From: an uncultured Clostridia bacterium
GTDB lineage: Bacteria; Bacillota; Clostridia; Christensenellales; CAG-314
Assembly (NCBI GenBank): GCA_947629985.1
Contig: CANRFV010000010.1
Coordinates: forward strand, 1 to 47,239
DNA length: 47,239 nucleotides
Direction of reading: 5' to 3'
The position numbers and the translations under genes were made by a program. Shown piece after piece: positions 1 through 7,502 of this stretch (its first letter is position 1; every line of letters starts with the position of its first letter). A model generated the notes under the pieces. The model was not told the origin of the DNA. It worked only from the letters and a program-made list of their open reading frames with translations, and did no database searches.

Positions 1-107
1 GCTGCGCCGGAGGTGGGAACGGGAAGTTTCCCTTGATTATCTGATGAGTGAAAAGTTTGTCCAGCTTGCCGAGCCGAAGGCGACCGCCAACGAGCCGTAG
101 GCGAGTT

Positions 108-130
108 ATTACGAATCAATTGCCTGCCGA
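108..130. repeat. partial copy of the tRNA-Thr anticodon arm
   Basis: Sixteen bases at 108-123 are identical to 213-228 inside the tRNA-Thr gene, covering its anticodon stem and loop, and similarity continues loosely to about 130. The copy lies about 50 bases beyond the tRNA 3' end, past its terminator. It could be a tRNA remnant or an attachment-site scar. No integrase is present in the window. The rest of 1-143 holds no gene that I can support. Confidence 0.35.
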
Positions 131-143
131 CGTTACCGCCATA

Positions 144-172
144 CAAAAAAGCGTCCCCTTCGGAAACGCTTT
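144..172 (-). terminator. terminator of tRNA-Thr
   Basis: On the minus strand a hairpin with AAGCGT/ACGCTT arms and a GC-rich inner stem is followed by a run of six T. It starts a few bases beyond the encoded CCA end of the tRNA, so it fits a Rho-independent terminator. Confidence 0.75.
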
Positions 173-175
173 GAT

Positions 176-251
176 TGGTGCTGGCGAAGGGAATCGAACC
201 CCCGACCTATTGATTACGAATCAATTGCTCTACCGACTGAGCCACGCCAGC
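176..251 (-). tRNA. tRNA-Thr (anticodon CGU)
   Basis: The minus strand folds into a full cloverleaf. The acceptor arms are GCTGGCG/CGCCAGC, the D arm carries GGCTCAGTCGGTAGAGC, and the anticodon stem is ATTGA/TCAAT around the loop TTCGTAA. The T loop is TTCGATT. The anticodon CGU reads the threonine codon ACG. The CCA end is encoded at 176-178. Confidence 0.96.
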
Positions 252-460
252 AAAAATATTTTGTTGCGCGCAAGCAATGCTCCCGCAACGTTTGCTTACA
301 AAGTATATCAAACAATCGCGCAAAAGTCAAAGATAATGGCAAAGTTTTTGCAATAAATTTACGCAAAACGTCTTGCCGAGCGTCAAAACCATTGTTTGTA
401 TGCATAACATTTGCGGCAATAAGCATACTAACGGTACAACTAACAAGGAGGGAAAGCAAT

Positions 461-739
461 TTGAAAAAGACTTTCAATGTTTTTTCGGTTATTGCGTTGA
501 TTCTTACGATAGTAGGCGCGCTTAACTGGCTGTCGATTGGTATTTTCGGCTTCAACTGTGTGGCTTGGATAACATTCGGCATGACCTGGCTCGAAAGACT
601 TTTGTACATCTTGGTAGGCATTTCCGGTGTGTATATGATAGTTTGGCTGTGCGTTTCGCGCTTTAATATGGTCGAACACGACACCGATTACAGAGATTAC
701 AAGTATTCCGAACACCGAACCGTAAACAACAATAATTAG
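461..739 (+). CDS. DUF378 family small membrane protein
   Basis: This is a protein of about 92 residues with two strongly hydrophobic helices (roughly residues 5-27 and 43-64) and a polar, charged tail ending in a run of Asn. The VGALNWL sequence in helix 1 and the helix-loop-helix layout are typical of DUF378 (COG2155), a family of inner-membrane proteins without a known function. I chose the TTG start at 461 because an ideal AAGGAGGG ribosome site lies 8 bases upstream; an open frame extends to 392 but has no such site. It stands alone, between the tRNA gene and its own terminator at 770-808. Confidence 0.85.
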   Translation: MKKTFNVFSVIALILTIVGALNWLSIGIFGFNCVAWITFGMTWLERLLYILVGISGVYMIVWLCVSRFNMVEHDTDYRDYKYSEHRTVNNNN

Positions 740-769
740 TTGTGCGCAGACAATTTGTTCTGCATTCGA

Positions 770-808
770 CAGCCGACGTTTTGCGTAACGTCGGCTGCCG
801 TTTTTTTT
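770..808 (+). terminator. Rho-independent terminator after the DUF378 gene
   Basis: An 11-bp perfect stem (CAGCCGACGTT / AACGTCGGCTG) with a six-base loop is followed, after CCG, by eight T. The stretch 809-1004 between this and the next promoter shows no gene. Confidence 0.92.
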
Positions 809-1004
809 GCAACATAATCCGCAATGCCGTGCCTTACGTCGCAAACAACTTGCCCGTTGCGCGTATTAACATATGTTCACGCATCTCTACGTATATCGAT
901 TTTTACGCGCAAACTCCGCCGTAGCCAAACTTCGCCGCGCGTACGTTTTGCCGCGGCAAGTTGGGTCGTCGACAATTATTTTTTACACAAATTATGTTAA
1001 ATAA

Positions 1005-1033
1005 TTGACATATTTTGCGCCAAATATTATATT
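1005..1033 (+). promoter_or_regulatory. promoter of the YitT pair
   Basis: TTGACA at 1005-1010 and TATATT at 1028-1033 are separated by 17 bases. Transcription would start near 1040, which rules out an upstream TTG codon at 1015 as the start of the first YitT gene. Confidence 0.7.
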
Positions 1034-1086
1034 TATTTTGTGTTAAAAAGTCTTGTTTTTCGGGCTGTTACGCAAGAGGTAGAGTT

Positions 1087-2010
1087 TTGGTCAAATTGAA
1101 CGCAAAAAGCGTATTAAAACGCGTCGTCGAGTTTGTGTGGGTTACCGTGGCAGGTATTCTCAACGGCTTTTCGCTGTATTCGTTTATTAACCCGTCGCAC
1201 CTTATCGCGGGCGGTTTCAGCGGGTTGTCATCGGCGTTGACGTATGTTTTTAATTTGTTTATAACGTCGGTTTCCTACGAGCAATTGATGTCGGTAGTGT
1301 ATTTTGTGCTTAATATACCGTTGCTTATATGTTCGGTAATATTTTTGCGCGGCGATTTTACGGTAAAAACCATTTGGGCTACGTTGGTATGTACGGGCAC
1401 GTTGGCTGTTTTGCCTGCATTTCCCCAATTGCAGTTTACGGAATCGCGCCTTATTGCGGTAATCTTCGGAGGAATACTTATCGGGGCGTCGATGTACATT
1501 GCTTCGCAAAACAACGGCAGTAACGGCGGCACCGAAATAATTGCGCGCATAGTGTCCAAATACCACCCCGAAATCGACTTGTCCAAGGTGATATTTTGCG
1601 CTAATTTTGCAATAACGCTTACGGGCAGCGCCATAGTAATCGCAATTGTGGGCGAAACGCTTGCAATAGTAATATATTCGATAGTTTACATAGTAATCGG
1701 CTCGTCGGTGATGGGCATGCTCAAACGCGGCTTCAATCATCCGCAAAAATATCTTATCGTAACGCGTTACGGCGACCAAATGTCGCAGGCAATAACCGAC
1801 CGTTTTAAGCGCGGCTGTTCGCATCTTGGTGTGGCGCCCGCTCCCGAACACCCCGACCGTCAGATAGTAATGGTAGTTGTGCAGTACAGGCAAACCCACG
1901 AACTTAAAAAGTTGATAAAAGCCGTCGACAGCGAAGCGTTTACCTTTGTAAAAGACGTTTACGACGTATTCAGCCGTCCCACCTTCAACAGGAGTTACAA
2001 AACAAAATGA
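1087..2010 (+). CDS. YitT family membrane protein (first of pair)
   Basis: This is a YitT (DUF161 plus C-terminal DUF2179) integral membrane protein of about 307 residues. The N-terminal two thirds hold five to six hydrophobic helices, with family motifs such as GGFSG after helix 1 and NNGSNGGTEII in the middle. The last ~90 residues form the soluble, ferredoxin-fold-like DUF2179 domain (YLIVTRYGDQM onward), thought to face the cytoplasm. Transport substrate and role are unknown for the family. I place the start at TTG 1087 because AAGAGGT lies at 1074-1080 and the predicted transcript begins near 1040. The stop overlaps the next start by four bases (ATGA), so the two paralogues are translationally coupled. 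Confidence 0.85.
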   Translation: MVKLNAKSVLKRVVEFVWVTVAGILNGFSLYSFINPSHLIAGGFSGLSSALTYVFNLFITSVSYEQLMSVVYFVLNIPLLICSVIFLRGDFTVKTIWATLVCTGTLAVLPAFPQLQFTESRLIAVIFGGILIGASMYIASQNNGSNGGTEIIARIVSKYHPEIDLSKVIFCANFAITLTGSAIVIAIVGETLAIVIYSIVYIVIGSSVMGMLKRGFNHPQKYLIVTRYGDQMSQAITDRFKRGCSHLGVAPAPEHPDRQIVMVVVQYRQTHELKKLIKAVDSEAFTFVKDVYDVFSRPTFNRSYKTK

Positions 2011-2990
2011 CAAAAACCCGTTTTTGGTACAATTTCAAGCAGATTTTGCTTATTGTTGCGGCAAGTCTCGCAACCGCGGTAGCTGTGGAAATATTTTTGT
2101 TGCCTGCCGACAGCCTTGTGGGCGGCGCGTTGAGCGTAGCGTCCATTCTCGACATACTTCTCGGCAAATCCGATCCTGTCAAGTGGTATTTTTCGGCGGG
2201 ATTGTGGCAACTTGCAATCAACGTGCCCATATTGGTTTATTGCTTTGTAAATTATCGCAAACGTTTTGCGTTAAAAACGATGTTTTATGTGCTGTTTCTT
2301 GCCGTATTTTTGCTTGTTTTGCGCATATTTAACGTTGCCGACGTGGTAAAAGACGTAATGTCGTCTGCGGAGACAGGCTTCGACAAAGTGTTGTATGTAA
2401 TAATAGGCGGCGCGTTGCACGGCGTATCCTTGCCGATAATGCTGTCGGTAAGTGCGTCTACGGGCGGCAGCGACATAGTAGGGCTTATCGTTCAGCGCCA
2501 TTCCAGGCGCAGCAGCAGCGACGCAATGCGTTGGATATTCCTTACCAACATAATAGTGCTTACGGCGGCGTCGGTCGTTTACTATTTTGTTTCGGGCAAA
2601 AACGGCAACGAAGCGGTAAATATGTTTGTGTATTCCGTTGCGGCAATGTTTACCTGCGAAATAGTGCAGGAAACAATTTTCAAGGGTTTTTCGTCTGCGT
2701 TGGAGTTGGAAGTAACCACCGACAAGCCCGAAGAAATGGCAAACGCGTTGAAAGACGGGCTTAAACACGGCGTAACCAACGTCAAAGTGGTGGGCGGTTA
2801 TTCGCACGCGGAAAAAACGCTTATTTTGTGCGTAATACACAAGGGGCAACTTACCAAAGCGCGCCGGATAATCAACCACATAGACCCAAGCGCCTTTGCC
2901 TATGTCGAAAACGTCCGCGAAGTGTTGGGCAAAGGTTTTGCCAACAAGGAAAACGATCTGGAAAACGACAGCGACGCGTCGGAAAAATAG
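2007..2990 (+). CDS. YitT family membrane protein (second of pair)
   Basis: This second YitT paralogue has 327 residues with the same plan: a hydrophobic N-terminal part with the motif SASTGGSDIVG, and a C-terminal DUF2179 domain ending in a DLENDSDASEK-like acidic tail. It is read from an ATGA overlap with the upstream gene. The coupled, diverged pair suggests two different subunits of one membrane complex rather than simple redundancy, but that is inference. The bidirectional terminator at 3007-3053 closes the operon. Confidence 0.87.
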   Translation: MTKTRFWYNFKQILLIVAASLATAVAVEIFLLPADSLVGGALSVASILDILLGKSDPVKWYFSAGLWQLAINVPILVYCFVNYRKRFALKTMFYVLFLAVFLLVLRIFNVADVVKDVMSSAETGFDKVLYVIIGGALHGVSLPIMLSVSASTGGSDIVGLIVQRHSRRSSSDAMRWIFLTNIIVLTAASVVYYFVSGKNGNEAVNMFVYSVAAMFTCEIVQETIFKGFSSALELEVTTDKPEEMANALKDGLKHGVTNVKVVGGYSHAEKTLILCVIHKGQLTKARRIINHIDPSAFAYVENVREVLGKGFANKENDLENDSDASEK

Positions 2991-3006
2991 CGCCGTTACG
3001 CAATTA

Positions 3007-3053
3007 CAAAAAAAAGGACTGCGCCCGTCAAGGGGCGACAGTCCTGTTTTTTT
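3007..3053. terminator. bidirectional terminator between convergent genes
   Basis: The stem AGGACTG(C)GCCC / GGGGCGACAGTCCT (arms within 3015-3045) has eight A on its left side and seven T on its right. It can stop both the YitT operon from the left and the small Gly/Cys-rich gene from the right. Confidence 0.85.
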
Positions 3054-3085
3054 CTTTTGTTATGTACAAGAAGATCGGTTGACGG

Positions 3086-3340
3086 TTATTTGCAGCAGTC
3101 CGAGCCGATTTTTATTCCGCCGCAGCACACAAGCAGCGCCAGCATGAGAATAAGGCAGGTGGGATTGACGTTAAGATTAAAGTTCTTCATCTTACCGCCG
3201 CAGCAACACAAAAACAAAACAATCAACAGCACCCAACTGCAATTGCAGCCGCCCGTAATGCCGCCGAGTCCGCCGCCGCAGCCGCCGTTGTAGTTGCCTT
3301 CGCCGCCGCAACCGCCGTCGTTAAACATTCCGTTGAACAT
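3086..3340 (-). CDS. small Gly/Cys-rich membrane protein
   Basis: This 84-residue protein begins with a glycine-, asparagine- and cysteine-rich stretch of ~33 residues (repeats of NGGCGGG type). A hydrophobic helix follows that contains a CCCGG cluster, then a short polar link, and then a second hydrophobic helix that again ends in CCGG. A strong GGAGG site six bases before the ATG and a terminator just downstream say the gene is real. The layout recalls the short Gly-rich single-helix proteins of Bacillota spores (YjcZ type), but this one has two helices and about ten cysteines. I do not recognise a family; the cysteine pairs could bind a metal or form disulphides. Confidence 0.6.
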   Translation of the reverse strand: MFNGMFNDGGCGGEGNYNGGCGGGLGGITGGCNCSWVLLIVLFLCCCGGKMKNFNLNVNPTCLILMLALLVCCGGIKIGSDCCK

Positions 3341-3519
3341 ATTTTACCTCCATTTCGCCGATATTTCGGTTTTCGTATTTGACCGGTTAAAGTCTGTTTT
3401 ACAATATGGTTTTTTCGCAAAAAGTGTTACCGCGCCTTTACTTGCGTTCAGCCGCAGCCCATTGCTTAGTCAAGCGCAACTGCTTGCACACCGTTTGCGC
3501 ACGCGCTACGCAAACGTAA

Positions 3520-3548
3520 TTGACATTTATTGCCGTTTGGGTTAATAT
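3520..3548 (+). promoter_or_regulatory. promoter of the MATE gene (leaderless)
   Basis: TTGACA at 3520-3525 and TAATAT at 3543-3548 are separated by 17 bases. The expected transcription start (about 3555) is only some five bases before the ATG at 3560, so no ribosome binding site would be on the transcript. The 180 bases between the small minus-strand gene and this promoter contain no gene. Confidence 0.75.
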
Positions 3549-3559
3549 AAAAAGGCTGT

Positions 3560-4921
3560 ATGAACATAAAGTTATCCGACAATTTTACATATTCGCGTTT
3601 GTTGCGATTTGTATCCGCGCCGATTTTTATGATGATCTTTACGTCGATCTATTCGGTAGTGGACGGCTTTTTCGTGTCCAATTTCGCGGGGAAGGATCCG
3701 TTTGTGGCGGTAAATCTCATTTTTCCCGTAATAATGGTGTTGGGCGCGTTCGGCTTTATGTTCGGTGCGGGCGGCACGGCAATAGTGTCCAAAACCTTGG
3801 GCGAAGGCAACTCCAAACGCGCCAACGAAATATTTACTTTGGTAGTGGCGGCAACCTTTGTTTTGGGCGTTGTGTTGGCTGTGGGATTTGTATTTTTGAT
3901 GCGCCCGATAGCCGTGCTTATCGGCGGCAAAGGCGACGTGTTGGAATATGCCGTTACATATTCGCAAATTCTTATGTGTTCCGCGCCGTTTTTTATGTTG
4001 CAAAACTTGTTTCAAAGTTTTTTCATCACGGCGGAAAAGCCCAAACTCGGCTTTGCGTTTACTGTGGCAAGCGGCGTTACCAATATGGTGTTCGACGCGC
4101 TGTTTGTTGCCGTGTTAAAGTGGGGCATAGTTGGCGCGGCAGCGGCAACCGCATTGTCGCAGGCTGTGGGCGGCGTGGCTCCCGTAATATATTTTGCCCG
4201 TCCCAACACAAGTTTGTTGCGTTTTGTAAAAACAAAGTGGTACGGCAAGGAACTGTTCAATTCGTGCTACAACGGCGCGTCCGAACTGCTGGGCAACATT
4301 GCAATGTCGTTGGTAAGCATACTGTACAATTGGCAACTGATGCGCTTGTCCGGCAACGACGGCGTTGCGGCGTACGGCGTGGTAATGTACGTATCGTTTG
4401 TGTTTGTGGCTATTTTTATAGGGTACTGCCTGGGCGTGGCTCCCGTAATAGGCTACAATTTCGGCGCGCGTAATAAGCGTGAATTGCAAAATATTTTCAC
4501 AAAATCCATTGTAGTGCTTGCCGTTACGGGCGTGGCGATGTTCGGGCTGTGCATGGCGCTTGCCGACGTTGTGGCAATGGTGTTCGTGCGCGATTACGGC
4601 GCTGAAGTGATATATCTTACAACGCGCAGTTTGCGGCTGTATGCGATAAGTTTTTTGTTTTGCGGGTTTAATATGTTCTGTTCGTCGATGTTTACCGCGC
4701 TTAACAACGGGCTTATTTCGGCAATTGTGTCATTCGGGCGCACGCTGGTATTTCAATTGCTGTGTATATTCGTATTGCCGCTGTTTTGGAATTTGGACGG
4801 AATTTGGTTGGCCACTGCGGTTGCGGAATTTTTGTCTCTGGTACTAAGCGTAATTATGTTTGCCGCAAACAACAGGCGTTACGGTTACGTGCGCGTCAAA
4901 TCGCTTTCCGATACAAACTGA
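3560..4921 (+). CDS. MATE family efflux transporter
   Basis: This 453-residue multidrug and toxic compound extrusion protein has twelve predicted helices in two six-helix halves. The N-terminal signature runs FVSAPIFMMIFTSIYSVVDG, followed by GAGGTAIVSKTLGEG, which is typical of the NorM/DinF-like group. Such pumps export cationic drugs or metabolites using Na+ or H+ gradients; the substrate here cannot be told. Full family length and the conserved N terminus fix the ATG at 3560, even though no ribosome site precedes it (see the promoter entry). The next gene has its own promoter overlapping the stop codon. Confidence 0.92.
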   Translation: MNIKLSDNFTYSRLLRFVSAPIFMMIFTSIYSVVDGFFVSNFAGKDPFVAVNLIFPVIMVLGAFGFMFGAGGTAIVSKTLGEGNSKRANEIFTLVVAATFVLGVVLAVGFVFLMRPIAVLIGGKGDVLEYAVTYSQILMCSAPFFMLQNLFQSFFITAEKPKLGFAFTVASGVTNMVFDALFVAVLKWGIVGAAAATALSQAVGGVAPVIYFARPNTSLLRFVKTKWYGKELFNSCYNGASELLGNIAMSLVSILYNWQLMRLSGNDGVAAYGVVMYVSFVFVAIFIGYCLGVAPVIGYNFGARNKRELQNIFTKSIVVLAVTGVAMFGLCMALADVVAMVFVRDYGAEVIYLTTRSLRLYAISFLFCGFNMFCSSMFTALNNGLISAIVSFGRTLVFQLLCIFVLPLFWNLDGIWLATAVAEFLSLVLSVIMFAANNRRYGYVRVKSLSDTN

Positions 4922-4925
4922 ACTG

Positions 4926-4954
4926 TTGCATTGCGCGGATTTTTGCGTTATAAT
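4926..4954 (+). promoter_or_regulatory. promoter of the glycosylase gene (leaderless)
   Basis: TTGCAT at 4926-4931 and a perfect TATAAT at 4949-4954 are 17 bases apart. The ATG of the gene sits at 4961, exactly where transcription is expected to begin, so the transcript should start at or next to its initiation codon. Confidence 0.75.
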
Positions 4955-4960
4955 ACCGTT

Positions 4961-5437
4961 ATGAAATTTTACGGTTTTTCGCCGGTGTACGACGGCAACT
5001 GTACGGCGCTTGTTTTGGGCAGTTTCCCAAGCGTCAAGTCGCGTAGCGCGCAGTTTTATTACGGCAATCAACGCAACCGATTTTGGTCTACGCTGGCTGC
5101 GGCGTTTTGCAGTACCGTGCCTGCAACCGTGCGGGACAAGACCGAATTATGCCTGTGTAACGGCATTGCGCTGTGGGATATCGTGGCAAGTTGCTTAATT
5201 GACGGCTCAAAGGACAGCAGTATTACCGATTACACATTGGTAAATATAGACGAAGTGGCACGCAACTGCAATTTGCGCGCGATATTGTGTAACGGCGTTA
5301 CGGCGTACAACCTTACGCTGTCGGCGTATAACGGCGAGTTGCCCGTGTTGAAACTGCCGTCCACAAGTCCCGCAAACGTGCGGTTCGACGACAAACTGTG
5401 GATAGATGCTTTGCGCAAGTATGCGCGTCCGCACTGA
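4961..5437 (+). CDS. DNA-deoxyinosine (hypoxanthine) glycosylase, UDG superfamily
   Basis: This 158-residue enzyme belongs to the uracil-DNA-glycosylase superfamily, hypoxanthine-DNA glycosylase branch. It excises deaminated adenine (hypoxanthine) and sometimes uracil from DNA to start base-excision repair. Seen in sequence: the motif LVLGSFPSVKSR near residue 20, YYGNQRNRFW at about 36-45 holding the catalytic-site Asn, NGIALWDI near 72, and the DNA-intercalating loop LPSTSPANV near 136. The length is normal. I start at ATG 4961 because the family begins just before GFSP and the promoter leaves no room for an upstream codon. Confidence 0.88.
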   Translation: MKFYGFSPVYDGNCTALVLGSFPSVKSRSAQFYYGNQRNRFWSTLAAAFCSTVPATVRDKTELCLCNGIALWDIVASCLIDGSKDSSITDYTLVNIDEVARNCNLRAILCNGVTAYNLTLSAYNGELPVLKLPSTSPANVRFDDKLWIDALRKYARPH

Positions 5438-5543
5438 ACAGGGCGTCCGTACCCGTACAAAAAACACTCGCAAGCAAGGCGTTTGCGCAAGTACGCGTGC
5501 TTGCACCCGATACGACCGCAGCAAATGCGGCAAGGAGAAAAAT

Positions 5544-6137
5544 ATGGAAGAATTAAACTCTGCCAAAATCGAATTTATCGAAATTTACAACAAATACATC
5601 ACGCGCGAAGGCAGCCGTCAACTGTTGGAATATCTTGAAAACAGCGACTTCTTTACCGCGCCCGCTTCCGCCAAATTCCACCTTGCGGAAAGCGGCGGTT
5701 TGTGCCGACATTCCGTCAACGTGTACCGTCGTTTGCTCGATTGCGTTCGGCGCGAATACGGCGAAAACTACTCGGCTGTCGTCTCCGACGAAACGATAGC
5801 GATATGCGGTTTGTTGCACGACGTGTGCAAAGTAAATTATTACGTCGTAGATTACCGCAACGTCAAAGAAGGCGGCGACTGGGTGCGCCGTCCCTATTAC
5901 AAAGTGGAAGAGAAGTTTCCCTACGGGCACGGCGAAAAATCGGTGTTTATAGTTTCGCAGTTTGTCAAACTTACCGCCGAAGAAGCCATGGCGATCAATT
6001 GGCATATGGGCGGTTTCGACGAGCGCGTAAAGGGCGGCAGTTTTGCGCTGTCCGAAGCCTATGCAAAGTACAAATTGGCATTGCTTATGCACGTTGCGGA
6101 CATTTCGGCGACTTATCTCGACGAAGAGCGCGGCTGA
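5544..6137 (+). CDS. HD domain hydrolase
   Basis: This is a 197-residue phosphohydrolase of the HD superfamily. His56 (in GLCRHSVNV) and the His92-Asp93 pair (in GLLHDVCKV) are the expected metal ligands, with further His residues downstream (GHGEKS, WHMGGFD). The family resembles the single-domain HD proteins related to the catalytic part of YhaM-type nucleases, but the substrate is unknown. CAAGGAG lies seven bases before the ATG. It is followed 19 bases later by peptidase T, probably on the same transcript. The 106 bases upstream show no gene. Confidence 0.85.
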   Translation: MEELNSAKIEFIEIYNKYITREGSRQLLEYLENSDFFTAPASAKFHLAESGGLCRHSVNVYRRLLDCVRREYGENYSAVVSDETIAICGLLHDVCKVNYYVVDYRNVKEGGDWVRRPYYKVEEKFPYGHGEKSVFIVSQFVKLTAEEAMAINWHMGGFDERVKGGSFALSEAYAKYKLALLMHVADISATYLDEERG

Positions 6138-6156
6138 CAGGCGATAAAGGAGAATT

Positions 6157-7377
6157 ATGGAACAACTTTTACAACGTTTTTTACAGTATGTCGCTATCGA
6201 TACCGAATCGGTACCCGATACCGACAAGTATCCCAGCAGCGACAAGCAAAAAGATTTACTCGATTTGTTGTGCGCGCAACTGCGGCAGATGGGCATAGCG
6301 GCGCAAACCGACCCAAAATACGGCTACGTGTACGCAACGATACCCGCCAACACCGATAGCAAGTACAAATTGGGCTTTATCGCGCACGTAGACACATCCT
6401 CCGCCGTCAGCGGCAGCAACGTGCGTCCCATTGTTACGCGCAATTACAACGGAGCGGACATTCCCCTTGCCCAAGGCAGAGTGTTGTCTCCGTCGGAATA
6501 TCCGTCGCTATTAAACCACATAGGCAAGACGATAATTTGTTCGGACGGCACAACGTTGTTGGGCGCGGACGACAAAGCGGGCGTTGCTGTAATTATGCAA
6601 ATGGCGCAATATCTTGCGGAAAATCCGCAAGTGCAGCACGGCACGGTGCAGATCGCTTTTACCCCCGACGAAGAAGTGGGGCGCGGTACGGACTTTTTCG
6701 ACGTGGCGCGATTCGGCGCGGACGGCGCGTACACGGTGGACGGCGGCGCTTTGGGCGAGTTGGAATACGAAAATTTCAACGCGGCTTCGGCAAAGGTAAC
6801 GGTTACGGGTAAGTCGGTACACCCCGGCTCTGCCAAGAACGTAATGGTAAACGCCGCGCTTGTGGTAATGGAGTTGCAAAATATGCTGCCCGTCGAGCAA
6901 AATCCGCGCTATACCCAAGGGTACGAGGGATTTTATCATCTGGACAGTTTGCAAAGCACATGCGACAGCGCAACCGCTTACTACATAATACGCGATCACG
7001 ACCGCGCCAAATTCGAAGATAAAAAGCGTCTTTTTGCGCAAGCGGTGCAATATCTCAACTTAAAGTACGGGCAAGGCACGGTAAATGCGGAAATAACCGA
7101 CAGTTATTACAATATGAAAGAGAAAATTCTGCCGCATATCCACCTTGTAAACAACGCCGTCGAAGCGATGAAACGCGCGGGCGTAACGGCACAAATTTGT
7201 CCCATTCGCGGCGGCACCGACGGCGCGCGTCTCAGTTACGAAGGTTTGCCCTGCCCCAATCTGTTTACGGGTGGCTACAATTTCCACGGCAGATACGAAT
7301 ATATACCGCTGGAAGATATGCACAAGGCGTATCTTACCTTGCTCAATCTGGTGGATATTTACAAGGACGTGCAATAG
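6157..7377 (+). CDS. pepT: peptidase T (tripeptide aminopeptidase)
   Basis: PepT is a cytoplasmic M20B metallopeptidase that removes the N-terminal residue from tripeptides. At 406 residues it has the standard length. The two-zinc site is visible as His77-x-Asp79 (AHVDTS), Asp138/Asp139 in GADDKAG, Glu172/Glu173 in TPDEEVGRG, and Asp195 in the VDGG motif; the dimerisation lid domain occupies about residues 210-325. The C-terminal motif GGTDGARLS followed by FTGGYNFHG supplies the last His. The ribosome site AAAGGAG precedes the ATG. Confidence 0.95.
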   Translation: MEQLLQRFLQYVAIDTESVPDTDKYPSSDKQKDLLDLLCAQLRQMGIAAQTDPKYGYVYATIPANTDSKYKLGFIAHVDTSSAVSGSNVRPIVTRNYNGADIPLAQGRVLSPSEYPSLLNHIGKTIICSDGTTLLGADDKAGVAVIMQMAQYLAENPQVQHGTVQIAFTPDEEVGRGTDFFDVARFGADGAYTVDGGALGELEYENFNAASAKVTVTGKSVHPGSAKNVMVNAALVVMELQNMLPVEQNPRYTQGYEGFYHLDSLQSTCDSATAYYIIRDHDRAKFEDKKRLFAQAVQYLNLKYGQGTVNAEITDSYYNMKEKILPHIHLVNNAVEAMKRAGVTAQICPIRGGTDGARLSYEGLPCPNLFTGGYNFHGRYEYIPLEDMHKAYLTLLNLVDIYKDVQ

Positions 7378-7502
7378 CGTTTTACCGTATTTTTGCGTAA
7401 TGTTTTTGCAAATAGCGTACAAAGTTTACCTTATATTTATTTTATTGGGGTAACATACTAATACTAAATGAAAAAATTTTACGGAAAGACACCAAAGCGA
7501 AA

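Noticed and set aside
48-356. 102-codon plus-strand frame over the tRNA region
   Set aside because: It runs antisense through the tRNA-Thr gene; the apparent protein is a common mis-annotation.
1015-1086. Upstream TTG start extending the first YitT protein by 24 residues
   Set aside because: It lies between the -35 and -10 boxes of the promoter and has no ribosome site.
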